A stretch of 64,000 bases of DNA from Porphyra umbilicalis (Eukaryota; Rhodophyta; Bangiophyceae; Bangiales; Bangiaceae): positions 1-64,000 of the forward strand of contig KV918873.1 in assembly GCA_002049455.2 (NCBI GenBank), written 5' to 3'. Shown here piece by piece: positions 1-10,015 of the stretch. Every line of letters begins with the position of its first letter. Within the stretch, counting starts at the first letter, position 1. The position numbers were made by a program, and so were the translations under genes. The notes below the pieces were generated by a model. The model was not told the origin of the DNA. It ran no database searches and saw nothing but the letters and a program-made list of their open reading frames with translations.

Positions 1-620
1 CTTCCCCAAGTCCGAATGTGTATACGTGTCAGAAACGTGTCTCCCGAATTCTCCACGTGGCTCAGTTTAGGCTCTTGGGGTTGAGGACGGCTCCACAGCA
101 CTGCGGGTCGGTATTTCATCGCCGGGATAGTTCTAAATTTGCCGGCTTGTAAATCTATAACGAGTAGACGCGAAAGAATGTTCTGAGATAGCCATGCAAA
201 GCTCCTGTGAGATGGCCTCAGCATGATTCGGAGGATCATGTGCACAACAGTTCCGTCGATCAGCGAAAATCCTACATTTCGGATTGCCTGATTCTCGAGT
301 GACCTCTGTGATTCGGCAGTTCATCACTACAGTTCTGGACTCGTTCAACGGATCATCTTCGGAACTGACTCTGGGATCGTTCCAGAAGCAGTGTCATCCT
401 GACCCAGAGATCATCTCGGGGACTGTCATTCGAAAAAAAAGTGAGGACTTGTTCAACTGATAGTCTGACTGCCTCTTCCGTAAACAAAATGTCTGCCTAT
501 TCCGTCAACAGTGTGAACAAAATCCTTTTGACACTCTCTCCGTTCAGACCAATGCCCATCGTGGAATCTGACATATCATTCATGCGCTTGTGTCTCTGGT
601 GCGAGTGCTTCTGATACGTA

Positions 621-684
621 TTGAACCGGGGCATTGCGCATATTGAACCGGGGCATTGCGAATATTGAACCGGGGGATTGCGAG
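621..684. repeat. 22-bp tandem repeat, 3 copies
   Basis: Three head-to-tail copies of a 22-base unit start at 621, 643 and 665. Each begins TTGAACCGGGG and contains ATTGCG. Copies differ by one to three bases, and the third is slightly short. No function is evident. Confidence 0.9.
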
Positions 685-1100
685 TTCGGGACGTGCTGAG
701 TTAGGATGGCAGCGGACGAGATTGCCATTGAGCTGAGGACGAACTTACTGCGCGTGTGGGAGACCCAATCATTCATAAATCGGGACTGGGTGCGTCCGGG
801 ACTTCACGGTATTCTTCATGTGCGAGCCGACGCATGTTTACCCAGTTCCCATCCCCTCTGCGCCGGGAAACAACGTGTCGGTCGCACGACTACCAAGTCA
901 CATTGAGGCTCCCTCTGCACTCGTTTCGTGGCCCAGGAGCGACGCCCCATGGGCAGGTCTTGCTCTCTGATCGGTTTCGGCAGACCCTCCTCACGACGTC
1001 ACTCGAAGTAGTCCAGGCTATCATCTACGATCGAGTCCTTGAGACAGGAATCTAGATCAATCTTGCGCACTCGTTCACTCAATCTATGACGACGGTCCCC

Positions 1101-1192
1101 AGGATGATTGTACTCCGACGCCAGGACAGTCCTGAGCACGATCCACAGGATGATCTTACTCCCACTTCAGGACAGTTCTCAGCACGATACGC
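1101..1192. repeat. 46-bp tandem duplication
   Basis: Two adjacent diverged copies lie at 1101-1146 and 1147-1192. They share AGGATGAT, ACTCC, CAGGACAGT and AGCACGAT at the same spacing. This is an old local duplication with no evident function. Confidence 0.8.
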
Positions 1193-2053
1193 AGAACGAT
1201 CAGAACCAGCGAATCGGAATGATCCTTCATGAGCATGGGGCAGCAACTTCGCCGGACAATTGCCGAATCTGCAGGTGCTGGTGTGAGGATGATTCCCACT
1301 GAATATCGGAGCAGATGGTCTTCGAGCACTTCTGAACTCCACTGCGGGCTTTGTCTCCAAGATCTACAAAAAGTGGGCATAATTTGATCGCATGATCAAT
1401 GTGCGACAGTTCTGCGAACCGTCGGTGGGCGAGTTCGAATCTGGCAGTTCTCAGTTTTAAGGAATCGGGGACAAAACGCTGTGAGCAACGTCGGGCACCC
1501 CAAATCGAAGAGAGAAAACGCGAATCTAGTTGATCGGAATCACATAAGTACACACAGATTCAGCGGGCAGAAAATGGGGGGTGAGGCCCTTGTTCCCCAT
1601 TCTCTGCACGATTTGGGGAGTCGGAGCTCTCCTCCCCATCTTGTTCAGCTCTCTCATTGGCTGGCGCTGCTTTGGCCGCCGTTCGAAATGCTTGTGTCGT
1701 GGCATCCGGCTTTTTAGAAAACTGCAGTGACAAACCATGCACTTTGTGTCGCGGGAGAGCGTTCGAGCGCTCACCGTTTGCAACGGTATCGCGACTGCTA
1801 CGGACCGTCGCATCGAGCACGCGACCACAGGCGACCGTGCCTCCACCCCGGGATGCGACCGTTTCGGGGGTCCAGCGGGGGGCATTGAAACGGTCTGCCG
1901 GGGGGGCGGGCGAAAGGAAATCTGCTCTGTCTGTGCGGTGTGTTCACTGTGGGGTGCTGGGGAGATCCGAGTGCAGGTGGCACCATCAGCGCGGCGCCGT
2001 CGTCGTCGACGGCCGTCCGCCGCCACCGTCGTGGCGACCGTCTTCTTCGCGCA

Positions 2054-5000
2054 ATGGACGACCCTTTTGATTTGTCCGCAGACGCGATGCTGGAGGATAC
2101 GGAGGACCTACAAATTGCTTCGGCGGTTGCGGCGCACCTACACGCGTTGCGTCATTGGCGGAAGCGTGCCCGTGGGTCTCGGGTGCACCGGCGGCCGCGT
2201 TATGTTGGATCTGTGCCGGGCCGCCGGCCGAATAAGCGGCGTAACTTCCGCTCAGGTTTGCGTGCTATTCTGAGAGATTATTTTGGTCTCAATGGGGAGC
2301 CGCCTGTCTACAACGAGGGTGACTTTGAGCGTCGGTTCCGCGTGCCGCGCAGCGTGTTTCTTCGTACATACAATGCCGTGAAGGACCGTCCGTTTTTTGC
2401 GCAGCGCATCAATGCGACTGGCCGGCTCCAGGCTCACCCCTTGCAAAAGGTGGTTGCGGCTTTTCGAGTCATTGCGTATGGGGAGGCGCCGGACAGGACT
2501 GATGAATATGTGCGACTGTCCGCTTCAACTATTGCTATGTCGGTGCGAGAGTTGATGCGCTTTATTGTGAATGAGTTTGGACCCTCATATTTGCGTCCTC
2601 CCACCCCTGAAGAACTGCAGCGCATTCTGACGCGCAATGCTGAGCGCGGGATGCCCGGTTGCATGGGCTCCCTTGACTGCAGCCACTGGGAGTGGCGCAA
2701 CTGCCCTAAGGCGTTCGCTGGCATGTACCAGAATCGCCACGGGAAGCGTTCCGTGGTGATGGAGACCGTTTGTGATGAGGACCTCTGGATTTGGCATTTA
2801 TTTGTGGGGTGTCCTGGATCTCACAACGACCTGAACGTTATGCATGTTTCCCCCCTCTATTTATCCGTTACGAACGGAGAATGGCCGCCCCGTACATTTT
2901 CTTACACTGCTAACGGCACGACCCGCACGCTCCTGTATTATCTTGTGGATGGTATTTATCCTCGGTTCGCGTTTTTCGTCTCTCCGTTTCCTAACCCCAC
3001 GACAGAAGTAGAGGTTACATTTAACCGACTTCAAGAAGCCCTGCGGAAAAATGTCGAACGACTGTATGCCGTGCTTACGGCACGTTTTCATGTGGCTTTG
3101 CACCCTGCAAAGTACTCCACCGTTGAGCAGATGGTCACCGTCACTAAGGCGGTGGCCATCCTGCACAACATGGTCACCGAGAAGCGACGCGACGGGTATG
3201 TGTCCCGCACCCGTATGGCCGCCGGCGGTCAGGCGGCCGGCGGCGGCGGGGCGGCGGGGCCTGCGGGTGGGCACGGCGGCGCCGCCGGCAACGCCGGCGG
3301 CGGCAATGGAGGAGCGGCCGCCGGCGGCGGTGACGGATCCACCGGCGGTGGTCTGGTTATGGGCGGGGGGGCTGGGGGAGTTGCGGCGGCCGCCGCCGCC
3401 GGCGGTCAGGCGGCCGGCGGCGGCGGGGGGGCGGCGGTACTTGTTGGTGTGCGCGGTGCTGCCGCCGGTGACGCCGGCGGCGGCAATGGAGGAGCGGCCG
3501 CCGCCGGCGGTGATGGATCCGCCGGCGGCGATTTGGTTGCTGGTGGGGGGGCTGGGGGAGTTGCGGCGGCGGCCGCCGCCGCGGGCGGTCAGGCGGCCGG
3601 CGGCGGCGGCGGGGCGGCGGTACTTGGTGGTGTGCACGGTGCTGCCGCCGGCAACGCCGGCGGCGGCAAAGGAGGAGCGGCCGCCGTCGGCGGTGATGGA
3701 TCCGCCGGCGGCGATTTGGTTGCTGGTGGGGGGGCTGGGGAAGTTGCGGCGGCGGCCGCCGCCGCGGGCAGTCAGGCGGCCGGCGGCGGCGGCGGGGCGG
3801 CGGAACGTGGTGGTGTGCACGGTGCTGCCGCCGGCGACGCCGGCGGCGGCAATGGAGGAGCGGCCGCCGCCGGCGGTGATGGATCCGCCGGCGGCGATTT
3901 GGTTGCGGGTGGGGGGCTGGGGGAGTTGCGGCGGCGGCCGCCGCCGCGGGCGGTCAGGCGGCCGGCGGCGGCGGCGGGGCGGCGGTACTTGTTGGTGTAC
4001 ACGGTGCTGCCGCTGGCGACGCCGGCGGCGGCAATGGAGGAGCGGCCGCCGCCGGCGGTGATGGATCCGCCAGCGGCGATTTGGTTGCGGGTGGGGGGGC
4101 TGGGGGAGTTGCGGCGGCGGCCGCCGCCGCGGGTGGTCAGGCGGCCGGCGGCGGCGGCGGGGCGGCGGTACTTGTTGGTGAGCACGGTGCTGCCGCCGGC
4201 GACGCCGGCGGCGGCAATGGAGGAGCGGCCGCCGCCGGCGGTGATGGATCCGCCGGCGGCGATTTGGTTGCTGGTGGGGGGGCTGGGGAAGTTGCGGCGG
4301 CGGCCGCCGCCGCGGGCAGTCAGGCGGCCGGCGGCGGCGGCGGGGCGGCGGAACTTGGTGGTGTGCACGGTGCTGCCGCCGGCGACGCCGGCGGCGGCAA
4401 TGGAGGAGCGGCCGCCGCCGGCGGTGATGGATCCGCCGGCGGCGATTTGGTTGCGGGTGGGGGGGCTGGGGGAGTTGCGGCGGCGGCCGCCGCCACGGGC
4501 GGTCAGGCGGCCGGCGGCGGCGGCGGGGCGGCGGTACTTGGTGGTGTGCACGGTACTGCCGCCGGCGACGCCGGCGGCGGCAATGGAGGAGCGGCCGCCG
4601 CCGGCGGTGATGGATCCGCCGGCGGCGATTTGGTTGCGGGTGGGGGGGCTGGGGGAGTTGCGGCGGCGGCCGCCGCCACGGGCGGTCAGGCGGCCGGCGG
4701 CGGCGGCGGGGCGGCGGTACTTGGTGGTGTGCACGGTACTGCCGCCGGCGACGCCGGCGGCGGCAATGGAGGAGCAGCCGCCGCCGGCGGTGATGGATCC
4801 GCCGGCGGCGATTTGAGTGCTGGTGGGGGGCCTGCGGGAGTTGCGGCGGCGGCCGCTGTCGCCGGCGGTCAGGCGGCCGGCGGCGGCGGGGGGGCGGCGG
4901 GCGATGTGGGTGCGCACGGCGGCGCCGCCGGCAACGCCGGCGGCGGCAATGGAGGAGCGGCCGCCGCCGGCGGTGATGGATCCGCCGGCGGCGATTTGGT

Positions 5001-5523
5001 TGCGGGTGGGGGGGCTGGGGGAGTTGCGGCGGCGGCCGCAGCCGCCGGCGGTCAGGCGGCCGGCGGCGGCGGCGGGGCGGCGGTACTTGGAGGTCTGCAC
5101 GGTACTGCCGCCGGCGACGCCGGCGGCGGCAATGGAGGAGCGGCCGCCGCCGGCGGTGATGGATCCGCCGGCGGCGATTTGGTTGCTGGTGGGGGGGCTG
5201 GGGGCGTTGCGGCGGCGGCCGCTGCCGCGGGCGGTCAGGCGGCCGGCGGCGGCGGGGGGGCGGCGGTACATGGAGGTATGCACGGCGCTGCCGCCGGCAA
5301 CGCCGGCGGCGGCAATGGAGGAGCGGCCGCCGCCGGCGGTGATGGATCCGCCGGCGGCGATTTGGTTGCGGGTGGGGGGGCTGGGGGACTTGCGGCGGCG
5401 GCCGCTGCCGCCGGCGGCTGTCAGGCGGCCGGCGGTGGTGCTGAGGGAATGCAGGACGATGGAGACGGCCTTGTGGGGGGCGTTGATCCCCCCCCGCCAT
5501 TGCGCCCGCCATTGCACACTTAG
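2054..5523 (+). CDS. PIF/Harbinger transposase with Gly/Ala repeat tail (one frameshift)
   Basis: Transposase of the PIF/Harbinger superfamily (plant DDE family, Pfam PF04827 type). The start chosen is the ATG at 2054, just before the first conserved region. An Arg-rich, probably DNA-binding segment lies near residues 30-70. The DDE core shows MGSLDCSHWEW with D208, SHNDLNV with D259, and KNVER with E335, so the catalytic triad looks complete. From about residue 390 (base 3219) the frame runs without a stop into a Gly/Ala-rich tail built from a 183-base (61-codon) tandem repeat. In one unit the G run at 3911-3916 has six G where the unit at 3541 has seven. Taken literally, this shifts the frame and ends the protein at 4816. 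If ignored, the Gly/Ala frame continues to TAG at 5521-5523. The partner Myb-like gene converges from the other strand. The transposase call is firm. Whether the tail is translated is uncertain. Confidence 0.85.
3219..5420 (+). repeat. 183-bp (61-codon) tandem repeat, about 12 units
   Basis: GGATCC (or GGATCCACC) landmarks recur at 3335, 3515, 3698, 3881, 4063, 4246, 4429, 4612, 4795, 4978, 5161 and 5344. Ten of the eleven spacings are 182-183 bases and one is 180. As 183 is a multiple of three, one reading frame is preserved, giving Gly/Ala with a short G-D-G-S-A-G-G-D-L core. The 182-base step contains the single-base deletion noted for the transposase. All three + frames and the - strand are open in most units because stop codons are almost absent. 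Confidence 0.95.
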
Positions 5524-6083
5524 CCTGGCTACCTGTAGGCACTTTTGGGCAAGCGTTAGGCGCTTGGGCAGAGACGCGGAGCGAGGAGGAGCACCTGAAG
5601 CTGAGGCATGACCTGGCGGAGGACGTATGGGCGGACAGAGCAACGCTTTTGGAGCCGTACCTTTAACTAGAGACGAACAAAGGTTTTTTTTTCCCGCCTC
5701 GCGGTTTTTTTTTCCTTACATCCGTGTGTCTTCGTGAGCGTGTTTCGTGGAGCCTGCCTTGGCTGCCTTTTGAGAGGTACTGTAGACCTGCGCAAAGGCC
5801 GCCGCCGCCACGCACGCACAGTTGTTACTGACGCGCCGACGGCGGCGGCGTGCGAAAGGCACAGCACGGCAGCTCAGCATCGGCGCAAAGTCGGCGTGAC
5901 GGCGAGCAGCGCTGCGGCTATCGCGCAGATCTCTGCCGCTGCTGGAGTGGTGAGCTACCCGGGACCGACGCGAGAGGGATACTCTCTGTCGGACGCAAAG
6001 ACGAAGTAAGTAGGAAAAAAAACCCCTGCCCAATGGGGAAAAAAAAACCTTTGAAGTCGCTGTCCAATACGCACTCTTACACA
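5524..6083. other. Intergenic gap between convergent Harbinger genes
   Basis: This is non-coding sequence between the 3' ends of the transposase and the Myb-like gene. It contains T-rich runs at about 5684-5713 and A-rich runs at about 6015-6050. These could serve as 3' untranslated regions of the two facing genes, but no defined polyadenylation motif is claimed. Confidence 0.5.
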
Positions 6084-7799
6084 CTACTGGTACTCCGCGT
6101 TGCTATCGTCATCACTCGAGTCGTCCCCCTCAGCGTCTTGCCGGTCCTCCGAACAATCCGCGCCATCGTCGCGCACAGGAAAAACAGGCACCACAAAAAT
6201 GCCATCGTTCTCATCGTCGAGTGTCTTGGACCCAGCGGCAAGAGCCGCCGCTGCCTTGGCCTGCTTTTTCGACAGCGACCGCTGGCCACGGCTTGCTGCA
6301 CCAGAGCCGGCGGCCGAGGCCGCCGGTGAGGACACAGTCGCAGTCGTCGTCTTGACCGCAGACGCCGGCGGCGCACCCCCAGGGGCGCTCGCCGCCGGCG
6401 TAGATGCCGGCACCACCGCCGTGCCAGCCGGCGGCTCCTGCGCCGGCGGCATACGCGGCGTCGACGATGATGTCAGCGCGGGTGTGGAGGGTGTAGACTC
6501 CCCTGCCGCCGGCGCATCTCCTGTAGACGCCGGCGGCGGAGACGCCTCCGACAAAGTATCCGGCGGGGACAGCGCCAAGCCGGCCGCCGCCATCAGCTTG
6601 CGAGCATGCGCGCGTCGAAACGCGACAGCTTCCGGCGTGTCGCGCATCTCGGCCGAGTTAAAAAAAGCCACGGTCGTGCGCTCCGCCGTTGCTTGCGCCA
6701 GCGCGGACAGCGCGTCGGTGCTCGCCTTGAACATACGCGAGTCCTGGATGCCCGCCGCCTTGTCACGCTTGGCGGCCTTCGCACCACGCGGGCGCGACTG
6801 GTAGCCACCAGCACCCGTGTCCTCTCCGTCCTTGTCAGAGTCGCTTGTCGAGCGGCCGCCGGGAGAGCCGCCGGCTGATCCGGCACCGGCGGCGCCGCCG
6901 TCGGCTGCGGCGGCCCCGGCGGCCCCGCTGAACTTGTCGACGTGCCGCAGCACCCGCCAGCACGGGACCCACGGGCAGTGCACTTGCTTGGCCTCGCGCT
7001 TGGTCGCCTTGCCCTTGGCCTTGTTCGCCGTGCGGTCCTTGCGTATCGCCTCGTACACATTGGCGCCACAGAAGCGCGCCATCGCAGCGCTGATCATGTC
7101 CTGGTCACTTGGGTTGCCCGTCAGCTCCATGCGCTTGACCGCCATGTAGTGGGAGCCAAACTCGTTCACGCCCTTGCGGATCTTGTCCCACTGCTTCTGC
7201 ACCCCCCCCACGCCGCGCTCAGTGCGCCGGCGGACGCCAGGGCGCCCCGCCAGCAGCCCCTTCCATGCCGCCACGACCGAGGCCCAAAACGTCGGCCCAC
7301 TCTGGTCCGCCCCCTTGACGGGGTCCAGGGACGTGCTTAAGTACGCCTTACACAGCGCCACACGTTCCTCATCCGTGCACCCCAGCCCAGTCCCCATCGG
7401 TGGGGGTGCGTACGTCGGCGCAGCAACGCCACAGACGACGGCGTCAACGTCCACTACTTGTGCACCGGCGGCGGCGTGCCCGTCGCTGCCGCCGGCTTGT
7501 CCTGGCCCGCCGGCTTCTCCTGGCCCGCCGGCTTGTCCTGCCCCGCCGGCTTGTCCTGGCCCGCCGGCTTGTCCTGGCCCGCCGGCTTGTCCTGGCCCGC
7601 CGGCTTGTCCTGGACCGCCGGCTGGTCCTGGTCCGCCGGCTGGTCCTGGCCCGCCGGCTGGTCGTGGCCCGCCGACTTGTCGTGGCCCGCCGGCTTGTCG
7701 TGGCCCGCCGCCAGCGTGTCCGCCGACGCCTCCCCCGGAGCCCCTGGACTCAACGTCGGGACGGGCGGGGGGTGCACGGCGGCTGCCGGCGGCCGGCAT
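6084..7799 (-). CDS. Myb/SANT-like DNA-binding protein, Harbinger partner
   Basis: A 571-residue frame from the ATG at 7799-7797. The first 95 residues are low-complexity Gly/Pro/Gln from an 18-base array. Residues about 138-260 match the Myb/SANT-like trihelix plus NAM-associated region seen in the second protein of plant PIF/Harbinger transposons: CTDEERVALCKAYL, then FW, RRTERGVGGVQKQWDKI, GSHYMAV, and the CWRVLRHVDKF hallmark. The rest is Ala/Ser/Pro-rich with an acidic C-terminus. In Harbinger elements this protein aids nuclear import and binding of transposon ends. Its place beside the transposase, transcribed convergently, supports that role. The true 5' end may lie further right: a Pro/Gly/Gln frame from 9553 runs into the same 18-base array in another frame, so an upstream exon or a frameshift is possible. 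Confidence 0.75.
   Translation of the reverse strand: MPAAGSRRAPPARPDVESRGSGGGVGGHAGGGPRQAGGPRQVGGPRPAGGPGPAGGPGPAGGPGQAGGPGQAGGPGQAGGPGQAGGAGQAGGPGEAGGPGQAGGSDGHAAAGAQVVDVDAVVCGVAAPTYAPPPMGTGLGCTDEERVALCKAYLSTSLDPVKGADQSGPTFWASVVAAWKGLLAGRPGVRRRTERGVGGVQKQWDKIRKGVNEFGSHYMAVKRMELTGNPSDQDMISAAMARFCGANVYEAIRKDRTANKAKGKATKREAKQVHCPWVPCWRVLRHVDKFSGAAGAAAADGGAAGAGSAGGSPGGRSTSDSDKDGEDTGAGGYQSRPRGAKAAKRDKAAGIQDSRMFKASTDALSALAQATAERTTVAFFNSAEMRDTPEAVAFRRAHARKLMAAAGLALSPPDTLSEASPPPASTGDAPAAGESTPSTPALTSSSTPRMPPAQEPPAGTAVVPASTPAASAPGGAPPASAVKTTTATVSSPAASAAGSGAASRGQRSLSKKQAKAAAALAAGSKTLDDENDGIFVVPVFPVRDDGADCSEDRQDAEGDDSSDDDSNAEYQ
7490..7705 (-). repeat. 18-bp tandem repeat, 12 copies
   Basis: About twelve head-to-tail copies of an 18-base unit reading GCCGGCTTGTCCTGGCCC on the + strand, with point variants. 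On the - strand it encodes a six-residue Gln-Ala-Gly-Gly-Pro-Gly type repeat at the N-terminus of the Myb-like protein. Another frame reads Ala-Gly-Gln-Asp-Lys-Pro. Confidence 0.95.
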
Positions 7800-8339
7800 T
7801 CGGCGGGTGAGGGCTGCGCGTCGCCGGCTTGCGGTTGATCTGCAGCCGGCGGTGCCGACTCCCCGCCGGCTTCAGACGGCCCGTTGGCTGGCGGCGGCGC
7901 CTGCGAGCCACCGCCTTCGCGCCGGGAGGCCCCGGAAGGTGTGGGGTCGCCGCCGGCTTGTGGCAAAACACGATTAGCCGGCGGCGGCAACGCCGCCCGT
8001 ACCTCGCCCCCACGCGATTGGCCGCCGCCTTGAGGCGGCACACCGTCTGGCGGCGGCGCGCACCTGCCGCCGGCGAGCGGCAGACAGCCGCGAGCCGGCG
8101 GCGCGCTCACGTCTTGCGGCAGGAATTGACCTTCGTCTCGCGGCCCGCCGCCGTTCACGCCTCCAGGCGGCGGTCCCCCGCCTGTCGGATGCCGTCCGTC
8201 GCCGCCGCCGGCTTGACGAGGGATCCGCCCAGCCGGCGGCACCCAGTCGCTGCGCGGCGGCAACGACGCCCTTCCTTGCCCGCCGCCCCAATGGCCGTCC
8301 CCTTGTGGTGATGGACCTCCAGGCGGCGGCCCCGAGTTG

Positions 8340-9405
8340 CCGCCGGCTTGGCGTGGGTGCGGATCAGCCGGCGGCGCCCAGTCGTTACGCTGCGGCGACG
8401 GCGCCCGTCCTTGCCCCCCACCCCAGCTGCCGCCGGCTTGATGTGGGTGTCGATCAGCCGGCGGCGCTCAGCTGTCGCGCGGCAGCGACGGCGCTCGTCC
8501 TTGCCCCCCGCCCCAGTCGCCGCCGGCTTGATGTTGGTGCGAATCAGCCGGCGGCGCCCAGTTGTTGCGCGGCGGCGACGGCGCCCGTCCTTGCCCCCCG
8601 CCCCAGTTGCCGCCGGCTTGATGTTGGTGCGAATCAGCCGGCGGCGCCCAGTTGTTGCGCGGCGGTGACGGCGCCCGTCCTTGCCCCCCGCCCCAGGTGC
8701 CGCCGGCTTGCTGAGGTCGCAAATCAGCCGGCGGCGCCCAGTTGTTGCGCGGCGGTGACGGCGCCCGTCCTTGCCCCCCGCCCCTGTTGCCGCCGGCTTG
8801 CTGAGGGTACCGACCAGCCGGCGGCGCCCAGTTGTTGCGCGGCGGTGACGGCGCCCGTCCTTGCCCCCCGCCCCAGTTGCCGCCGGCTTGATTTTGGTGC
8901 AAATCAGCCGGCGGCGCCCAGTTGTTGCGCGCCGGCGACGGCGCCCGACCTTGCCCCCCGCCCCAGTGGCCGCCGGCTTGATGTTGGTGCGAATCAGCCG
9001 GCGGCGCTCAGTTGTTGCGCGGCGGCGACGGCGCCCGTCCTTGCCCCCCGCCCCAGTTGCCGCCGGCTTGTTGAGGGTGCCGACCAGCCGGTGGCGCCCA
9101 GCTGTTGCGCGGCGGCGACGGCGCCCGTCCTTGCCCCCCACTCCAGTTGCCGCCGGCTTGTTGAGGGTGCCGACCAGCCGGCGGCGCCCAGTTGTTGCGC
9201 GGTGGCGACGGCGCCCGCCCTTGCCCGCCGCCCCAGTTGCCGCCGGCTTGTTGTGGATGGCTACCAGCCGGCGGCGCCCAGTTGTTGCGCGGTGGCGACG
9301 GCGCACGCCCTTGTCCCCCGCCCCAGTTGCCGCCGGCTTGTGGAGGGTGCCAACCAGCCGGCGGCGCCCAGTTGTTGCGCGGCGGTGATGGCGCCCGTCC
9401 GCCGC
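8340..9405. repeat. 90-bp (30-codon) tandem repeat, 12 units
   Basis: CGCCGGCTTG recurs at exactly 90-base steps: 8341, 8431, 8521, 8611, 8701, 8791, 8881, 8971, 9061, 9151, 9241 and 9331. Units are very similar to one another. The period is a multiple of three, so a frame is kept along the array, but two units carry TGA in place of TGG. Confidence 0.97.
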
Positions 9406-9774
9406 ACGTCGGTGACGATGTGGAGCACGGCGGGCACCCCCCGAGGTGGCACGAACAGGTGCACCGCGCGAGCACGGCGAGACGCTCTTGGTGCCGCCGA
9501 CGCTGGTCCCTCCTCCGCTCCGTGTCGCGCTCCGGGTCGGGCTTGCGGGTCATGGTGGGAGAGGGGGGAGAGCGGCGGCTCTTGAACAGATTGGCCGAGG
9601 GTCAGGGAGGGGGGGAGGGGCGGAGGGGACGAGGCACCGTTGCGCACACGGCTGCCCACCGGCGCCCACGCAGCACCGGCGGCGCACGCGGGCAAAGAGC
9701 CACACGCGGGTGGCCGGCGGCAAAAAAAAAACAAGCGGGGGGGAGGGGGGGGAACCGCAGCCAGCGTGCCACGC

Positions 9775-10015
9775 CGGCGGCAAGGGCGGGAAAAGCTCAA
9801 CGGTAGCAGGGGGGTGGGGGGGACGGCCGCCGGCGTGCCACGCCGGCGGCAAGGGCGGGAAGAGCTCAACGGTAGCAGGGGGGGGGGGGGGCAGCCGCCG
9901 GCGTCCCACGCCGGCGGCAAGGGCGGGAAGAGCTCAACGGTAGTAGGGGGGGGGGGGGGGCAGCCGCCGGCGTCCCACGCCGGCGGCAAGGGCGGGAAGA
10001 ACTCAACGGTAGGGG
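9775..10015. repeat. 69-bp tandem repeat with long G runs, 4 units
   Basis: AAGGGCGGGA recurs at 9782, 9851, 9919 and 9988, a 68-69-base period. Each of the first three units ends in a G-rich run of about ten or more bases (near 9809-9822, 9868-9891 and 9945-9960). Length variation between units is mostly in the G run. The G runs could form G-quadruplexes. Confidence 0.9.

Larger units (their letters stand above)
1..2053. other. Gene-free left flank
   Basis: I see no supportable gene here. All open frames are short and overlap one another on both strands. The stretch holds two small tandem duplications, listed separately. GC content rises sharply from about 1750 towards the Harbinger transposase. 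No terminal inverted repeat for that transposon could be fixed by eye. Confidence 0.6.
7454..9553 (-). pseudogene. Pro/Gly/Gln repeat ORF, broken by two TGA codons
   Basis: One - strand frame runs from ATG (9553-9551) to about 7454. It begins MTRKPDPERDTERRRD, then enters a 30-residue repeat with NWAPPAG, QQAGGNWGGGQGRAP and SPPRN. Two in-frame TGA codons (complement TCA at 9008-9010 and 8468-8470) fall at the same repeat position where other units have TGG (Trp). After 8263 the frame is non-repetitive and Pro-rich, then meets the 18-base array. It may be a degraded 5' part of the Myb-like gene or non-coding repeat that happens to be open. No domain is recognised. Confidence 0.4.

Noticed and set aside
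1420..1460. Possible tRNA B-box (GAGTTCGAATCTGGC)
   Set aside because: No matching acceptor stem, A-box or anticodon arm could be built upstream.
2861..5643. Large - strand ORFs of 893 and 623 residues opposite the Harbinger tail
   Set aside because: They consist of the antisense of the 183-bp Gly/Ala array with Arg/Pro and Ala/Gly strings, and arise because the unit lacks stops.
8155..9585. 383-residue - ORF and 426-residue + ORF over the 90-bp array
   Set aside because: They are alternative frames of the same repeat, Arg- or Ala/Pro-rich with no domain.
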